Origin: Zymoseptoria tritici IPO323
Lineage: Eukaryota > Ascomycota > Dothideomycetes > Mycosphaerellales > Mycosphaerellaceae
Reading direction: 5' to 3'
NCBI RefSeq assembly: GCF_000219625.1
Contig: NC_018213.1
Location: 1,482,055-1,546,054 of the forward strand
Length of the DNA stretch: 64,000 nt
Of this stretch, positions 10,025 to 21,120 are shown in pieces. The position numbers and the translations under genes are program-made. Every line of letters begins with the position of its first letter. Position 1 is the stretch's first letter. The notes beneath the pieces are model-generated. The model was given only the letters and a program-made list of their open reading frames with translations, was not told where the DNA came from and made no database searches.

Positions 10025-11704
10025 ATGGCCGTGCCTCGCTCTCGGGACATTGTCTTGTCCCGCCGACGAATCGAGACACTCATTGCGGCAGGCCGCAAGA
10101 TTGTCATTGTGGATGGTTCTGTCTTGAAGGTGGATGCATGGATACCGTACCACCCCGGAGGTGACAAGGCCATACTGCATATGGTTGGACGGGACGCTAC
10201 GAACGAGATCAAAGCGTTTCATTCCTTGGAGACGCAAGATCTCATGAAGAGATACTGCATCGGAAGAATCAATGGCATATGGAAGGACTTTGTGCCACCG
10301 ATTCAAGGTGGAAAGTTCGCAGAAGAAGAGCAAAGAGAAGGCGTAAGAGAACTTAGCGAGGACAACTCTTCTGGCGCGAGCAGTCCCGAGCCCTCGCCCA
10401 TATTCGAGCGAGCGGAATACCACACGACCGCTCGCAGGCGCCGGACAAGCGACTCTGCTGGAAGCGAGTCTTCGGCGACCTCTTTCGAGACACTGGCTGT
10501 CGAGGAGACCACCAAGCCTAAGCGGACCCTCACTGCTGGAGATCGCAAGACGCAGGAAGAGCTCGAACGCGATCTCAGCATATTCCCGAGCTTAGACGCG
10601 GATACTCAGAACACCATCGTGAACAAGTACAAGCTATTGGACCAGCGACTACGCGCCGAGGGGCTTTACAATTGCAACTACCGCGCGTACGCCATAGAGG
10701 CAGTACGATACCTGACGTTGGGTGCTCTGTCATTCTGCTTCCTCCGATCAGGCTGGTATGCCTTGTCTGCCGTCTTTCTTGGAATGCTGTGGCACCAGCT
10801 TGTCTTCACCGTCCATGATGCTGGACACATGGGCATCACACACAGCTTTCAAGTCGACAGCTGCATTGGGATTTTCATCGCCAACTTCCTCGGCGGCCTG
10901 TCCTGCTGCTGGTGGAAGCGAAACCACAATGTTCACCACATTGTCACCAACTCCGCCGAGCACGATCCAGACATTCAGCACATGCCCTTCTTTGCCATAT
11001 CACATCGTTTCTTGTCCTCTCTCTATTCAACATACTACGATCGTCCGATGCCTCTCGACCGATTCGCTCGGAAAGCCCTCCAATACCAGCACTACCTCTA
11101 CTATCCAATCTTGGCGTTCGGTCGCTTCAACCTTTACGTCCTCTCGTGGCAACACATTTTCCTCGGCGAAGGGTCGCGAAAAGGTCCTTCATGGTGGCAT
11201 CGGTACCTGGAAATGGCTGGGCAAGCATTCTTCTGGTTCTGGTTCGGCTACCTCGTGGTCTATCGCAGCATTCCAACTGCAGGCGCCAGAATCATGTTTG
11301 TTCTCATCTCACACGCCACAACGATGCCAGTGCACTTGCAAATCACGCTTTCGCATTTCGCCATGTCGACAGCTGATCTCGGCGTAGCGGAATCATTCCC
11401 TCAGCGAATGCTTCGCACGACTATGGATGTCGATTGTCCTGCTTGGTTAGACTTCATCCATGGCGGCCTGCAATTTCAGGCAGTGCACCACTTGTTTCCT
11501 CGAATGCCAAGACACAATTTACGGCAAGCGCAGCCACTCGTGAAAGAGTTCTGCGAGGAGGTCGAGATCCCATATGCGATATATGGCTTCAGAGAGGGCA
11601 ATGGAAAGGTCATCAGCAGATTGGAGGAAGTTGCTCAGCAGGTCAGAGTGCTTGCAGAGTGTGCAGGCAGTATGGGTGTGGCTGACGCCGTGGGCGCTCA
11701 CTAG
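10025..11704 (+). CDS. Cytochrome b5-fused delta-8 sphingolipid desaturase
   Basis: Intronless, 559 residues. The N-terminus is a cytochrome b5 domain: heme-ligand motif HPGG at residues 43-46 and a second His in KAFHSLET. After a polar linker comes a membrane desaturase with three histidine boxes: HDAGH (264-268), HNVHH (301-305) and QAVHH (485-489). The glutamine replacing the first His of box three is the hallmark of front-end desaturases with a fused b5 domain. Hydrophobic segments lie between the boxes. In fungi this architecture matches delta-8 sphingolipid long-chain base desaturases, which act in the ER on ceramide destined for glucosylceramide. The alternative is a delta-6-type fatty-acid desaturase, which shares the motifs. 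Confidence 0.9.
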   Translation: MAVPRSRDIVLSRRRIETLIAAGRKIVIVDGSVLKVDAWIPYHPGGDKAILHMVGRDATNEIKAFHSLETQDLMKRYCIGRINGIWKDFVPPIQGGKFAEEEQREGVRELSEDNSSGASSPEPSPIFERAEYHTTARRRRTSDSAGSESSATSFETLAVEETTKPKRTLTAGDRKTQEELERDLSIFPSLDADTQNTIVNKYKLLDQRLRAEGLYNCNYRAYAIEAVRYLTLGALSFCFLRSGWYALSAVFLGMLWHQLVFTVHDAGHMGITHSFQVDSCIGIFIANFLGGLSCCWWKRNHNVHHIVTNSAEHDPDIQHMPFFAISHRFLSSLYSTYYDRPMPLDRFARKALQYQHYLYYPILAFGRFNLYVLSWQHIFLGEGSRKGPSWWHRYLEMAGQAFFWFWFGYLVVYRSIPTAGARIMFVLISHATTMPVHLQITLSHFAMSTADLGVAESFPQRMLRTTMDVDCPAWLDFIHGGLQFQAVHHLFPRMPRHNLRQAQPLVKEFCEEVEIPYAIYGFREGNGKVISRLEEVAQQVRVLAECAGSMGVADAVGAH

Positions 11705-12148
11705 ATGGAGCGAAGGAAGCCAGCATGGACATACAGTACAACAACTCGAAATGATATTCATGATACATCACCACAGCTCTTGCTGCATCGCCTTTTTGGT
11801 TTTGGAAAATCCGACAATGGCGTACAGCATTTGATCTGCGCATATTGACCGTTGCCATTCCGCGAAGCGACAGTCCACATTTCGAAGCGACCTCGCTGAT
11901 CGCAGACCAGGACTCACTATCCTCGACCTAACTGAGACTTGCACTTTTCGACTTGAACAGCAGCTTTGGGTCGAACATCGGCCATCACCAGGGACCCCGC
12001 ACTACTGACTCACCCGTGGTCAATTACCGATGGGACTAACTTTCCATCGACACGCCTTACGAATTACATCGGACAAACGATACAGCACCACGTGCGCGCG
12101 GCATAACTCTCAAACCACGTTGAGAGCATCAATTCGATAGTGTCGACC
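11705..12148. other. Intergenic region, desaturase to nitrilase
   Basis: The 444 bp contains the desaturase 3' flank and the nitrilase promoter. No TATA box or gene recognised. Confidence 0.55.
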
Positions 12149-13418
12149 ATGGCCTCGGCATGGCTTCCCAAGGTCCGCGTTGCTGGTAAGCTTCAACAGC
12201 TAGCCACTTGTCTGCAAGGCTAACAGAATGTTCGCAACATAGCTTGCAATGTAGCACCCGTGTTCCTCGACACAGCACGCACGGTGCAGAAGACGTGCTC
12301 TCTGATTGCTGAGGCGGCGCGTAGTCGGGCTGACTTGGTCGTGTTTCCCGAGACGCACATTCCTGCATTTCCAGTCTGGGTATGCTCGAGTCGAATGGCA
12401 CGGCAGTAGACACCAGGTCCTGACTTTGCGTCGAATCTAGGCCAGCATCGCAGCACCGATCGACAACCACAAGTTCTTCAGCCGCCTCGCGCAGGAGAGC
12501 CTCCTCATAGATGGCAAGGAGATGAGGACCCTCCAACAAGCGTGTGCACAAAACAAGGTCTTTGCCCACATCGGCTTCAACGAGCGATCTCACGCCTCAG
12601 TGGGTTGTATGTGGAATGCTTCCGTCCTGATCTCAGATGAAGGCAAGATTCTCAACCACCATCGCAAAATAGCGCCTACTTTCTTCGAGAAGCTAGTCTG
12701 GGCTCCGGGAGATGGCGCCGGACTCAAAGTCGTGGACACGGAGAGATGCGGCAAGGTTGGAAGTCTCATTTGTGGGGAGAACACCAATCCTCTAGCGCGG
12801 TGGACGTTGATGGCACAAGGCGAGCAGCTGCACATTAGCACGTGGCCGTCGGTGTGGCCGACTAGACGGGTGGCCAATGAAGTCAAGTCAGATGGTGGGA
12901 AGCAATACGACAATATCGCGGCGAATCGGACGAGGAGTGCGGCGCATTGCTTTGAGGCGAAGTGTTTCGGTGTGTTGTGCTCGGGATTTATGGACAAGGA
13001 TATGCGAGGTATAGCCCAAATCCAGAATGACCGTGTTCGGAAGCTGACATCTATACCAGATACGATCATAGCGCACAGCCCATCAGCAGCCGAGACGATC
13101 GACTCGCTAACGCAAGGCGCTTCTCTCTTCCTTGATCCGACTGGAGCTCAAGTCGGAGATCAGGTCCAAGGAGAAGAAGGCATCGCGTACGCAGACCTGG
13201 ATCTCAATGCTTGCATCGAACCGAAACAGTTCCACGATGTCGTTGGCGGCTACCAAAGATTTGATATCTTCGACCTCAGGGTAACACGTGAGAGGCAAGG
13301 GCCCGCCAACGCTTTTAGGCTCGACAGGAAGCCCGATCCGGATAGAAGTACGGATGCTCATCAAGATGGAGATGTGGGTTTCTTGCCACCCCCAACTGGA
13401 TTCCGGCAGATGGACTAA
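12149..13418 (+). CDS. Nitrilase (carbon-nitrogen hydrolase)
   Basis: Exons 12149-12185, 12243-12379 and 12441-13418 give 383 residues. The nitrilase catalytic triad is visible: Glu49 in VVFPETHIPAFPVW, Lys134 in HHRKIAPTFFE and Cys169 in LICGENTNPLARW. The CGEN/W surroundings and total length match true nitrilases (EC 3.5.5) that convert organic nitriles to acids and ammonia, rather than the shorter amidases or the Nit1/Nit2 omega-amidases. Arylacetonitrilase or cyanide-hydratase-like activity is possible, but the substrate cannot be read from sequence. No signal peptide. The start ATG lies in a 37-nt first exon and was chosen because exon 2 has no upstream ATG in frame. It follows the desaturase on the same strand with no evident functional link. 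Confidence 0.92.
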
Positions 13419-14187
13419 TGTGGAGCCGGGCCCTTGCGACTTTTAGCCCCAGTGCACGACTCGCTGGGCAAACGCCGAGGAAAGATTAACTCTTTCACAT
13501 GTCACGTCAGTCCACATGTCCGAGCAAGGATTCCCCAATATTTCCCCATTGTCCAAGCACACAATCCCCAGTTTCTCCACACCGCGCGACTCGCGAGCTT
13601 GTGACAACAGTCGAAAACTGTGCATGCTCGAATTCAACCCCACCTGTTGACATTCACTTCGTGGCGACATATCAGCGCCCGACCAATGACAGCAGCATGA
13701 GCATATGATTCAGCTGTGACTTGGTATCGGCCCCTTCGATCGGCGGAAGATTCCACGTGAGCTGTTCAGGCTGTACACGTGCAGGCAGGTACAGGCGAAG
13801 TATCAAAGCCTAACCGCCGTTGGGCTATTGTAGCCCTGGATAGCAAAATTGTTCGTCGCCGGTTTGAGCCATCACCGCAGTCGTCAGCGTATAGTGCACC
13901 GAGGTGCACACATGCGCAATACCACTTGGGCCTCCGAGCAACGGTGACCGGAGCCACATGCTCATGGCCACCGCAAGGCGGGCTTCCAGAAACAAGGCTA
14001 ATATCAGAAGGCAACCTTTGCTTACGTTGTCGACGAGACCGCAGTCGACGTTGCATAACCGCGATAGCGATGGCTGTGGTCTCCAAGCCTCAACGCCTCG
14101 TGCCCAATGAAAATCAAGCCTCTTACCTTCAGGGCCTTGTACGAGCGCCATACGAGTGCCACCACTGTGGGGTGGACGTCACACTCG

Positions 14188-14406
14188 TACCTCCATCTTT
14201 CCGCTCAAACTGCAACACTCCAAACTAGGCCAACTAGGCCCACCTCGTGCGATGCATGTTATACGACAGCGTAGAGACACATTGCCGACAAGACCGTAAC
14301 GGCAACGATCCTAATGCACGTCTCCCCAAGTTTCCTCGCAACTATCACGGTATAAATATCGCTCGGTGGGCTTGGATGGTGCAGTTTGAGCGGAAGCACG
14401 GAGGTA
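14188..14406. repeat. Imperfect long inverted repeat (fold-back)
   Basis: The 27-bp segments at 14188-14214 and 14380-14406 are reverse complements at 24 of 27 positions. Similarity continues inwards with gaps (CCCACC..GCGAT matches) towards a centre near 14295. It also continues outwards with gaps to roughly 14127 on the left and 14525 on the right. This was read by eye, so outer limits are approximate. No terminal repeats of a known transposon or target duplication were identified. Confidence 0.55.
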
Positions 14407-14928
14407 GACAAGAGGTTCCGTGTACGAAGACGAGCGAGACGAGCTGCCCCATTTTTGCAGTGATTGTAATATGGGGATGGAGATTCGACGATTTGCCAGC
14501 TCGTATACAGACCCACCTGGAAGGACAGCCAACGTCACATTCGAAGGGGCCAGAATCCAGGAAATTTTGCGGCTCCAGCGGAACGTCTACGTACAAGCGG
14601 CAGCCACATCCAGACTTTCGAGCTGTCCCAAGTTGACGGCCTCGTGGCGTGTGCCGATCGACGGATTTGGCGTGCCGATCTTTCCCAGACCTGCCTAACT
14701 CGGAAAGTCCCTAAAGGCGAGTGCAACACTCTTCGAACGAGGCTGCCAATGAAAGGACTGACAAAGGTCAGTCAGGTCTATTCGATGCCGATCTTGCAGA
14801 CTGCCGAAGATGTTATACTGACTTTCACATGGCAGGCGCGCGGTCTGTGGAGCGCCTCTCTGCGCCAGCGTAGCACGCCTAGTCATCAGGCGCTTCTGTG
14901 GAGAACTTCATGGCGACAGCAGGAAACA

Positions 14929-14935
14929 TATATAA
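14929..14935 (+). promoter_or_regulatory. TATA box of the peroxygenase gene
   Basis: TATATAA lies 82 bp upstream of the peroxygenase ATG at 15017. A pyrimidine-rich stretch follows it (14960-15010), the normal layout of a strongly expressed fungal secreted-enzyme gene. Confidence 0.6.
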
Positions 14936-15016
14936 CGACCCAGGATCCGTGTCAGGATTGCTGCCTCTATCACTACCATCTTCTACAACATCCTCCAACC
15001 TCCTTAACTCATCAAG

Positions 15017-16343
15017 ATGAAGTTCTCTTCCACTGCCGCCCTCTTGGGCGCTGCTGCTCCTTTCGCTGCCGCTTTCCCTACTGCCATGTACGAGGCTGTC
15101 CAGAACGACCCTGAGCTGGCTGCTCGCGCTGCCGAGATCATGGAGCGACAAGCTGGTGCCGATTCTGCGACCGCTCTTTTCGAGGCCATTCCAACATTCA
15201 GCGAGTCGCAGCGCATCGATCTCAGCAACTATCCATTTCAAGCCCCCGGTCCCAACGATCTCCGTGGACCTTGCCCGGGTCTCAACGCATTCGCCAACCA
15301 CGGCCTCTTACCCCGAAATGGCTACGCAACCATCCAGCAGTACATCGATGTGACCCAGAAGATCGTTGGTATGGGTCCAAACCTTGCCACGTTCCTTTCC
15401 GTATACGCCGGCGCCATCGACGGCAATGTCGTGGGATGGAGCATGGGTGGCACACCACCCCCAGGTGTTGGTGGACTCTTTGCCAGCAACGGCAACGGGC
15501 TCAGTGGATCGCACAACAAGTACGAGGGCGACGCCTCGCCAACCCGAGGCGATCTGTACGATCCAGCATCTGGCGCAGACGACTACTCGACCTTCGCAAA
15601 CCAGTTCCAGGATCTGATCAACTACTGCCCCGGTGGAACCGTCGATATCGACTGCTTGACCGCATTCCGCAGCCACCGATTCGATGTTCAAGTACAGAAC
15701 AACGTGAGTCATCGAGCTTTCAACGGATCTCTCCAGCGACCAAGCTAACCAAATGTTCCAGCCATACTTCTTCAACGGCCCCTTCTCCGGAGTGCTCGTG
15801 CAACCTGCTGCGTACACGTTCATTTACCGCTTCATGGCCAATCACTCCGCCGAGAACCCAATCGGCGAGCTGAACTACGACGTCCTCAAGTCATGGTTCG
15901 GTATCGAGGGCGAGAACGGCAGCTACGTCGCCAAGCAGGGACAAGAACGTATCCCGGAGAACTGGTACCGCCGCTCTCTCACAGCCCCTTACGAGACCCA
16001 CTACTTCCTCGGCGATGTCGTTGCCGCCGCGGCCCTCCACCCCAAGTTCCTCAGCATTGGTGGCAACACCGGTACAACGAACTCTTTCAGCGGCGTTGAC
16101 GTTACGAACCTCACGGGCGGTGTCTTCAACTCTGCCAGCTTGCTCAGCGGCAACAACCTCGGCTGCTTCGCATTCCAGGCATCTAAGCAGGCCACCGTTG
16201 ACCTTGCCGCCGGTCTGCTGCAGCCTGTCACTGATGCTCTCGCCGGTGCCCTCTCAGGCGTTCTGGCACCACTGAGCTGCCCCCAGCTCAAGTCGATCGA
16301 CGAGCGCCAGCTGAAGAAGTTCCCTGGTTTCCAGAAATCGTGA
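15017..16343 (+). CDS. Secreted heme-thiolate peroxidase/peroxygenase
   Basis: Exons 15017-15703 and 15762-16343, with a 58-nt intron, give 422 residues. An N-terminal signal peptide (about 1-19, MKFSSTAALLGAAAPFAAA) indicates secretion. Cys86 in the GPCPGLNAFANHG motif is the proximal heme-thiolate ligand of the chloroperoxidase/unspecific peroxygenase superfamily. An EGDASPTRGD motif (the acid pair binding Mg2+ near the heme) follows. The size and the EGD rather than EHD form resemble the longer group of peroxygenases. Several N-glycosylation sequons are present (for example NLTG). Such enzymes use H2O2 to hydroxylate or halogenate aromatic and aliphatic substrates outside the cell. The actual substrate is unknown. 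The start ATG has a clear TATA box 82 bp upstream. Confidence 0.93.
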
Positions 16344-16954
16344 ACAGCTCCGAGATGAATTTGGAAAGATGAGGAAGCGAATAATGTACATATACCCAAG
16401 GTCGATGACTAGATTCATGATAAAATGACCAAATGAAAAGAGATTCTATTTAACACTTTTATTCTATGCTTCGTTTGTGGGAGTATTCTTATGCAGGGAG
16501 ACTTTGAATGATAACATTACATACCCTTCGTTGGCAGTCGCCTACAGCCGCGTCCCCGGATCGGCTTCCCGTTTGTTGAGGCTGCATGTGCACACTTGTT
16601 CACCGTAATCGGGCTAGTATATGTGCGTACATCGGAGTGATGTGCACTTGTATGGTCATGGTGCGGTAAGTCATCTGCATTGAGGAATAGGCGTTCATGT
16701 AAGTTATGTGTACGGCACCAAGACGCACCATTAAGCTATCTGTGCTTGCTCGATTACTGTTCAGCTAAACTGCAGAGACTTGACTTGGTCGTCGCCGATG
16801 ATAACCGCGCGTGCTGGTTCAAATGCAGTTCTCCATCACCCTTCGCTCCAAGACACAGGATATCTTCACCAAAGCGCAGATGTGGACACGTCGAATCCGT
16901 GGTCAAACACAAGGATGGTGCCAATTGTATGGTTCGGTAGAACGCACGTACGAT
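16344..16954. other. Intergenic region between convergent genes
   Basis: Convergent 3' flanks of the peroxygenase and TFIIE-beta genes. An AT-rich patch at 16420-16460 (TTTAACACTTTTATTC) fits a polyadenylation region. Nothing else seen. Confidence 0.55.
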
Positions 16955-17692
16955 CTACTTTTTCCCAAAATTCTTCAGCACGCTTTCCATATGCTTGTTC
17001 GTCTGGATCCCCTTGCCCGCTCTACGTCCTCCCTTCTTACTCTTCTTTGGTCTCACAACCGGCACCTCCTTCTTCTCGCTCGTCACCATCATGTTCGTTG
17101 TCTTCAAGTCTTTGCGGATCTCCTCAATGTCCTCTGGTACCTTGATGCCACTCCAGAGGTCTCGAAAGTCATCGTCGACTTGCATGTGCAAGTCAGGCGA
17201 ATCTAGCCACACTGCGCGCGCCTTGCCCTTCACTCGACGTACGAGAATGTGATGTGCGCGCTCCAGTCGATTGACCTCGGGAACGCAATCTGGCCATCCG
17301 ACCTGCAGGTCTGCCACAGTGACTTGCTTGGAGTCTTGCTGCCTCGCGAGGTACTCGAGCAGGTCGTCGGCGTTGGTCGCAGGAATCACAGGCTTGAATT
17401 GGAAAACGATGCCATCCTTATCGTCCTTGGACTCGACTCGAGGGTGTGCGCTCAAAGCTTTGCCGAACCTAGTCTTGTGCGCTTGCTCATCTTGAGGGAT
17501 GGAGAGATAGCCCCAGACTTGGTCGAAGCTCAACCAGGACTTTTCTTTCGTGTTGAGATTCTTCCCCGACAGGAAGTCTTTCTTGATGTACTCGACCGCA
17601 TCGGATGTGTTCTTGATCAACCATGTGCGGAAATGGTCTTGGGCCGCTGACAACGCGGAGGCATCGTTATCGCGCTTGCGCTTTTGTGACAT
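16955..17692 (-). CDS. TFA2: Transcription initiation factor TFIIE, beta subunit
   Basis: A 245-residue open frame from the ATG at 17692 (MSQKRKRDNDASAL). It contains the paired winged-helix core of TFIIE-beta (AVEYIKKDFLSG...LSFDQVWGYLSI, then FGKALSAHPRVESKD..GIVFQFKP). Next come the conserved VWLDSPDLHMQVDDDFRDLWSGIKVP segment and a basic C-terminal tail (RPKKSKKGGRRAGKG...HMESVLKNFGKK). With the alpha subunit it recruits and regulates TFIIH at RNA polymerase II promoters. The frame stays open without an ATG for about 150 nt further upstream, so an additional 5' exon is possible and the N-terminus is uncertain. It lies convergent with the peroxygenase gene. Confidence 0.85.
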   Translation of the reverse strand: MSQKRKRDNDASALSAAQDHFRTWLIKNTSDAVEYIKKDFLSGKNLNTKEKSWLSFDQVWGYLSIPQDEQAHKTRFGKALSAHPRVESKDDKDGIVFQFKPVIPATNADDLLEYLARQQDSKQVTVADLQVGWPDCVPEVNRLERAHHILVRRVKGKARAVWLDSPDLHMQVDDDFRDLWSGIKVPEDIEEIRKDLKTTNMMVTSEKKEVPVVRPKKSKKGGRRAGKGIQTNKHMESVLKNFGKK

Positions 17693-18003
17693 GATGAGCT
17701 GCGAGGTCTTTGATTTGTAGTCAATGTTTGGCAATGTCGGTGCCGGTTCGAAGAGTGCGGGGCGCTGCGTGTAGATGTCTTGCGCAGGAGTGTTGTTCGC
17801 AGGTCGTTGAATATGTTGATAAAGAGCAAAGGAAAAGTTCCTTGCCAGTGGATGTTAGACAGGCGAATCAACAATGAGGTTGCCTTTGAAGCACGCTAAG
17901 CAGAATGGGGCTGCGTTGGTGAATGAGAACAATCAACGTCACCGACGAGTCCAGCTGGGATCATTCTTTGTAGTGAACATTTGATTTGATGGCGTTTCTT
18001 TGC
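17693..18003. other. Intergenic region, TFIIE-beta upstream
   Basis: The 311 bp lies between the TFIIE-beta start and the 3' end of the reductase gene. It contains the possible missing 5' exon or leader intron of TFIIE-beta, with a CTAAC...AAG acceptor-like sequence near 17841-17858 on the minus strand. No separate gene. Confidence 0.45.
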
Positions 18004-19440
18004 TCAGATCAGCGGATTGGCTTTATCGACAACCGTCGGTGGCAGCATCCCAAGCTTGTTCATCTCGCTGTACGCCATGAACAGACTCTCGAGTGTATCA
18101 ACGTGACCAGTCCAGCCGAAGTACCTCGCCTTATTCATGCTCAAAGCACTGACCAGAGCGCCCACGACGAAGTCTCCACATTCGAAGTTGGCGGTAACAT
18201 CGTCGAAAGGATTGTGGGATAGATTATGCTTCTGCATGATCTCTGCCCATGCTTGCTTGTTCTCTGCTTCAGCGGCCCATCCTTGGAGCGTGAAGCAGAA
18301 TCGCGGCTTGACGGGTGGTCCGTATCCTAATGGACTCGGGCCTGATGGCAGGGTGACTGTGGTAATCTTGGAGTCGTCCAGTTCCGGCTGCGAGGGCGCT
18401 GTTGTGCCGTACCTATGAGATCATGATCAGCTTTTGATCATATGCGTGTAGTGTGAATGCATGGCTGTACCAGCGAGCGACCTCTGGCCAAAGGCGATTG
18501 TTTGGGAGAGGACAAGTATCAGAAGCATTGAATTTCTGATTCGCGCATTTCTGCTCGAGGACCGCCCACTCAGAGAGAAACCCTGTCAGATACGCCGTGC
18601 TGTGCTCACAAGTGACAAGCCAATTCTGATATGCTCCTGGATATCCCATTCTCTGACCTTTGTGGGCCTGGACAGCCGCATAAATCGCAATAGGATGCAG
18701 GGCGTTCATGGCAGCGTTGGTCGTAGCTCCAATGATCCACGCGGGACAGATGATATTCCACGAAGTTTCCGGATGTGATTTACAATAGTCGAAGAGCAGG
18801 TCCTCCTGTGGATAGTAGAAGTTGGGCTCGATGTTGCTCCGTGGATCGGACTCAACATAGGGCGTTCGGGACGGCCCTTGGTGGACGTTGTAGTTCTTCG
18901 CACCAGTCTGAAGCAGGAATCGCGAAGGTTTCACACCAGCGATGTCAAGCGAGGCGAGGAAGTTGCGCAACATTGCACCTGATGGCAGTTAACGAACTGT
19001 CGCTTCCCAAACACATAGAATGCCGAAATCTCACAATTCATCTCTGTGAGCTCTTCTGCATTGCTCCACACCGGAGCCCCTTCCTTCGGCTTCGGTTGGG
19101 CATACGAGTAGTAGAAGATCGCATCCGCAGTTACGCCTTTCTCTCGTAGTTGCTGGGCTATGTCCTCCGGCTCGGAGAGAAAATCGCATGCTACGTGCTC
19201 AACTCGAGATCGGGCACTTTGCGGCAGCAGGTCCATCATTTCGGGCGGAGGCGGCCTCCGTGAGGCGGCCCATACTTTGGTCCATCGCTGAGAGCTTTCA
19301 AGCAGAGCCCTCAAAGTATGGAAGCCGCTGATGCCATTGGCCCCTGTGACAATGGCAGTCTTGCCCGTGATTGAAGGGTCGAATGTTGGCAAATTGCGAA
19401 AGATACCTCTGTTCTGTAGAGGAAGGCCAGCGGATCCCAT
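18004..19440 (-). CDS. PRISE-type NAD(P)H reductase (SDR superfamily)
   Basis: Exons 19035-19440, 18471-18978 and 18004-18412, with introns of 56 and 58 nt, give 440 residues. A Rossmann nucleotide-binding motif TGANGISGFH lies at residues 32-41. LLQTGAKNY is the TGxKxY signature that replaces YxxxK in progesterone 5-beta-reductase/iridoid synthase-like (PRISE) enzymes. The following VHQGP..TPYVESDPR and NFYYPQEDLLFDYCKS stretches fit the same family. PRISE enzymes reduce enone double bonds with NADPH, and fungal members occur in secondary metabolism and detoxification. The substrate here is unknown. The start at 19440 (MGSAGLPLQ) was preferred over in-frame codons further upstream because it sits just before the fold. 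Confidence 0.9.
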
Positions 19441-20001
19441 AGTGTCGGTCGGATGATTCGCAATGGATGTCAGATTGAAGTGCAAAAGTGATGTGGGCAC
19501 TCTGCCCGAGCGCAGTACAGACTTGTATGGTGAGATCCTCGCTCTGGCGGATCGTGAGGGGTAGCTGAGCACGACTCCTCATTCTGCATGCATGCGATCT
19601 ATCCGCCAAGTTGGGTGGAGCCAGAGTTGGAGTACCTGTAGATCCTGGTAGATCTTTTAGCCGTAACGGTATTCCCTGGGCGTGGCACATCTGGCAACCT
19701 CCTGTCAATCTTTGTTCGTGCATCTGAAATACAGACGGCGGCCTTGATCGATCACCAGTGAGTGACGGGTGGTCCTGCAATTGAGGTGCTGCCAGGTTAC
19801 GTGTGGCAAACCAAAGGATCAATTCGTCCCTAACGTGATTCCGGTCGATTCTAGCACACTCAATGCATAGTAGTAGTAAAGATAGCCCGGAACGCCCGAA
19901 ACGCCCGTCACTCGCACTGCCCGTCTCATATGCTCGATTCGCGCCTCCCCAGTGGTATATCCGTTGAACGCCAGCGGGTATGCAGACTGCGCATGTACCC
20001 C
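19441..20001. other. Intergenic region, reductase promoter
   Basis: The 561 bp lies between the reductase start and the Spt3 stop on the same strand. Long minus-strand open frames overlap it (19298-20029), but they are out of frame with the reductase and have no recognisable domain. Confidence 0.55.
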
Positions 20002-21120
20002 TCAAATCAATTTCAATGGTCGTTGCCAAGCACCTTTCGGAACGTGGCTCATATATCTGCTCTTTAGCTCTGGTTTCTGAAGACGCCGATAGGCTTCCTG
20101 GATATGCTTCGCGCTGACAGGAGTCCTCGCTTCCTCTGGTGGATCGAACAGTCCAGGTTCGCGTCGGCGCTTGCGACCACGCTTCTCCTCATCTCCGCCG
20201 CTTTCTCGCTTTAGAGCATCTTCGGCGGCCTTGACATGAAGAGCTTCCTCGGTCAAAAGTGTGACAATCTCATAAGTCAGAAAGCCCAAGATGTCCACGA
20301 TGTCATCGTTTGGTTTGCTGTCCGTGACAACACCGAACCCTGCCCATTCGCGAAATCGTTTGCCTTTCCGGAATGTGAATGAAGCTTGCCGGCATTCTGA
20401 AAAGTGAAGATACTCCTCTGCATTCATGCCTTTGGTGCGCTCATCAGCTTGTTTGAGGCGTTGGAGAGTCGCGGCGTTCATTTCTTCTTCTTCCTCGTCC
20501 TCCTCGTCTTCTCGCTCCGGAACCTGTTCACTGTAGAAGCTCGAGACATCCCAGGGCAGTCCGACCTTGGCTTTCTTGTTCTTGTTGTTGCGGGTACCAA
20601 CAGCAGGGCCTGATCCAAGAGTCGGATCATTCGCCGCCAGATCGAAATCATCGACACCGCCTGCATCACCACCACCTCCGCCTTTGTCGTCGCTATCCTT
20701 CGCGCTTTTCCGTACGTCCTTCCACGAGAGAAAAGTGCGAAGACGAGAGACTTTAGCTTTGTCTTGCCTGATGAGAAAGATAAGATCGTCGGTGCTGATG
20801 GTACGAACGCCCCGTCGAGCGGCTAGATCTGTAGCACGCTTGAGCTGCGAATTCGCTTAGCATGGCGAGGTTTGAAACTGTTGCGAAGAGCGATGTACCA
20901 TTTCCATAACTTGCTGCTGGACAATGCTCTCAATCATCATCGTGGTCTCGGCAGCAGGATCGCCAGTCTCTCCAGACACAAACATCATCTGTTATGAGCC
21001 ACAGTCAGTGAGTATATAATGCGGGACTGGGCTCGCGGCTGATGGACAGCGGAGGCGGACCCATTCGTCCACACGTACCTGCTGGATCTCCGTCCGATAC
21101 TTGGCCTTGTTCTCGGCCAT
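20002..21120 (-). CDS. SPT3: SAGA complex subunit Spt3
   Basis: Exons 21079-21120 (42 nt), 20899-20988 (90 nt) and 20002-20844 give 324 residues. Splicing rebuilds the N-terminal histone fold: [42 protein letters not shown] and [33 protein letters not shown] linker with glycine and acidic runs follows. The conserved C-terminal Spt3 region comes next ([49 protein letters not shown]). Spt3 pairs its own two histone-fold halves and delivers TBP to SAGA-dependent promoters. The gene is divergent from DPH5 with 229 bp between start codons. Confidence 0.95.

Larger units (their letters stand above)
13419..15016. other. Long intergenic region upstream of the peroxygenase
   Basis: A 1.6 kb gap. It contains an imperfect inverted repeat whose best-matched arms are 14188-14214 and 14380-14406, TATAAATA at 14351-14358 inside that repeat, and the TATA box of the peroxygenase gene at 14929. 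Open frames at 13779-14228 and 14420-14698 overlap the repeat and show no domain. Confidence 0.6.

Noticed and set aside
9752..10423. 223-codon minus-strand frame across the desaturase start
   Set aside because: Antisense shadow of the desaturase coding region and its promoter. No family resemblance.
13779..14228. 149-codon plus-strand frame upstream of the peroxygenase
   Set aside because: Overlaps the left arm of the inverted repeat and a longer antisense frame. No domain, signal or splice support.
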